From Alphaproteobacteria bacterium (GTDB lineage Bacteria; Pseudomonadota; Alphaproteobacteria; Rhodobacterales; Rhodobacteraceae): a stretch of 64,000 nucleotides of DNA. Shown here piece by piece: positions 63,969 to 64,000 of the stretch (the stretch's first letter is position 1; every line of letters begins with the position of its first letter). The position numbers and the translations under genes were made by a program. The stretch is taken from NCBI GenBank assembly GCA_030427405.1, contig JAUHXK010000006.1, positions 1 to 64,000 of the forward strand. Direction: 5' to 3'. The notes below the pieces were generated by a model that was not told where the DNA came from, did not search any database, and worked only from the letters and a program-made list of their open reading frames with translations.

Positions 63969-64000
63969 GGCCCGCCACTGCATTTGGCCTAAGGCGGGCC
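63969..64000 (+). terminator. Possible terminator after cpdB, cut by window end
   Basis: A perfect 8-bp inverted repeat GGCCCGCC (63969-63976) and GGCGGGCC (63993-64000) with a 16-nt loop. It sits 25 nt after the cpdB stop. Whether a T-run follows is outside the window. Confidence 0.4.

Overview
The window looks like chromosomal DNA from a marine Rhodobacteraceae (Roseobacter-group) alphaproteobacterium. The support is the high GC content, a complete Na+-translocating NADH:quinone reductase (Nqr) operon, a membrane-bound ferritin (MbfA), a two-hairpin 'GGGGGC-TCT-GCCCCC ... GGGATATTTT' repeat of a type I recall as common in this family, and gene neighbours typical of the group (gpmI-envC-ctpA, accD-folC). 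No rRNA, insertion sequence or CRISPR array was seen. Two tRNA genes are present, Leu(UAG) and Pro(CGG).

Region 1 (1-10,550, minus strand) is the most unusual part. It reads, in transcription order: a small unknown protein, a long dynamin-like GTPase (A, 670 aa), a shorter GTPase (B, 564 aa), a small LC7/roadblock-like protein, an unknown 287-aa protein, a second long GTPase (C, 680 aa), a second short GTPase (D, 426 aa), and, after a 339-bp gap, a Hanks-type Ser/Thr kinase with a C-terminal membrane segment that runs off the window edge. A resembles C and B resembles D, so a long/short GTPase pair appears twice in one locus. This is the best candidate for an undescribed system, probably one that remodels or senses membranes.

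Region 2 (11,238-37,447) is mostly conserved housekeeping and metabolic genes: tRNA-Leu, a TetR regulator with a perfect palindrome upstream, mbfA, an AEC transporter, fghA, sthA, a YaiI protein, a HAD hydrolase, an MFS transporter, zapE, folC, accD, a CPBP protease, a very large ABC-exporter-like protein whose nucleotide site is degenerate and which carries a cyclic-nucleotide-binding domain, two Rhodobacterales hypotheticals, a DHA2-type MFS transporter, ctpA, envC, gpmI and a formylglycine-type sulfatase/phosphohydrolase. Next come the Nqr maturation genes nqrM and apbE with a 61-aa membrane protein, and a two-CBS protein.

Region 3 (37,457-53,139) is an exopolysaccharide locus of Wzx/Wzy type. 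A BY-kinase/Wzz chain-length protein and an initiating sugar transferase lie on the minus strand. A PPP phosphatase, two phage-tail-like genes and an RfaH-like antiterminator lie in the middle. A plus-strand operon follows: HTH regulator, GT2, nucleotide-sugar epimerase, TviB-type dehydrogenase, Wzx flippase (apparent CTG start), Wzy polymerase, sulfotransferase, GT4, acetyltransferase and GT2. The sulfotransferase suggests a sulfated polymer, and an ops-like GCGGTAGC element lies in the leader opposite the RfaH-like gene.

Region 4 (53,149-64,000) carries nqrABCDEF (minus strand), a THUMP-domain rRNA methyltransferase, tRNA-Pro with two tandem terminators, two small secreted hypotheticals and a Tat-exported CpdB-type 2',3'-cyclic-nucleotide phosphodiesterase. 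The respiratory pump in region 4 depends on the FMN transferase (ApbE) and NqrM encoded about 18 kb away in region 2.
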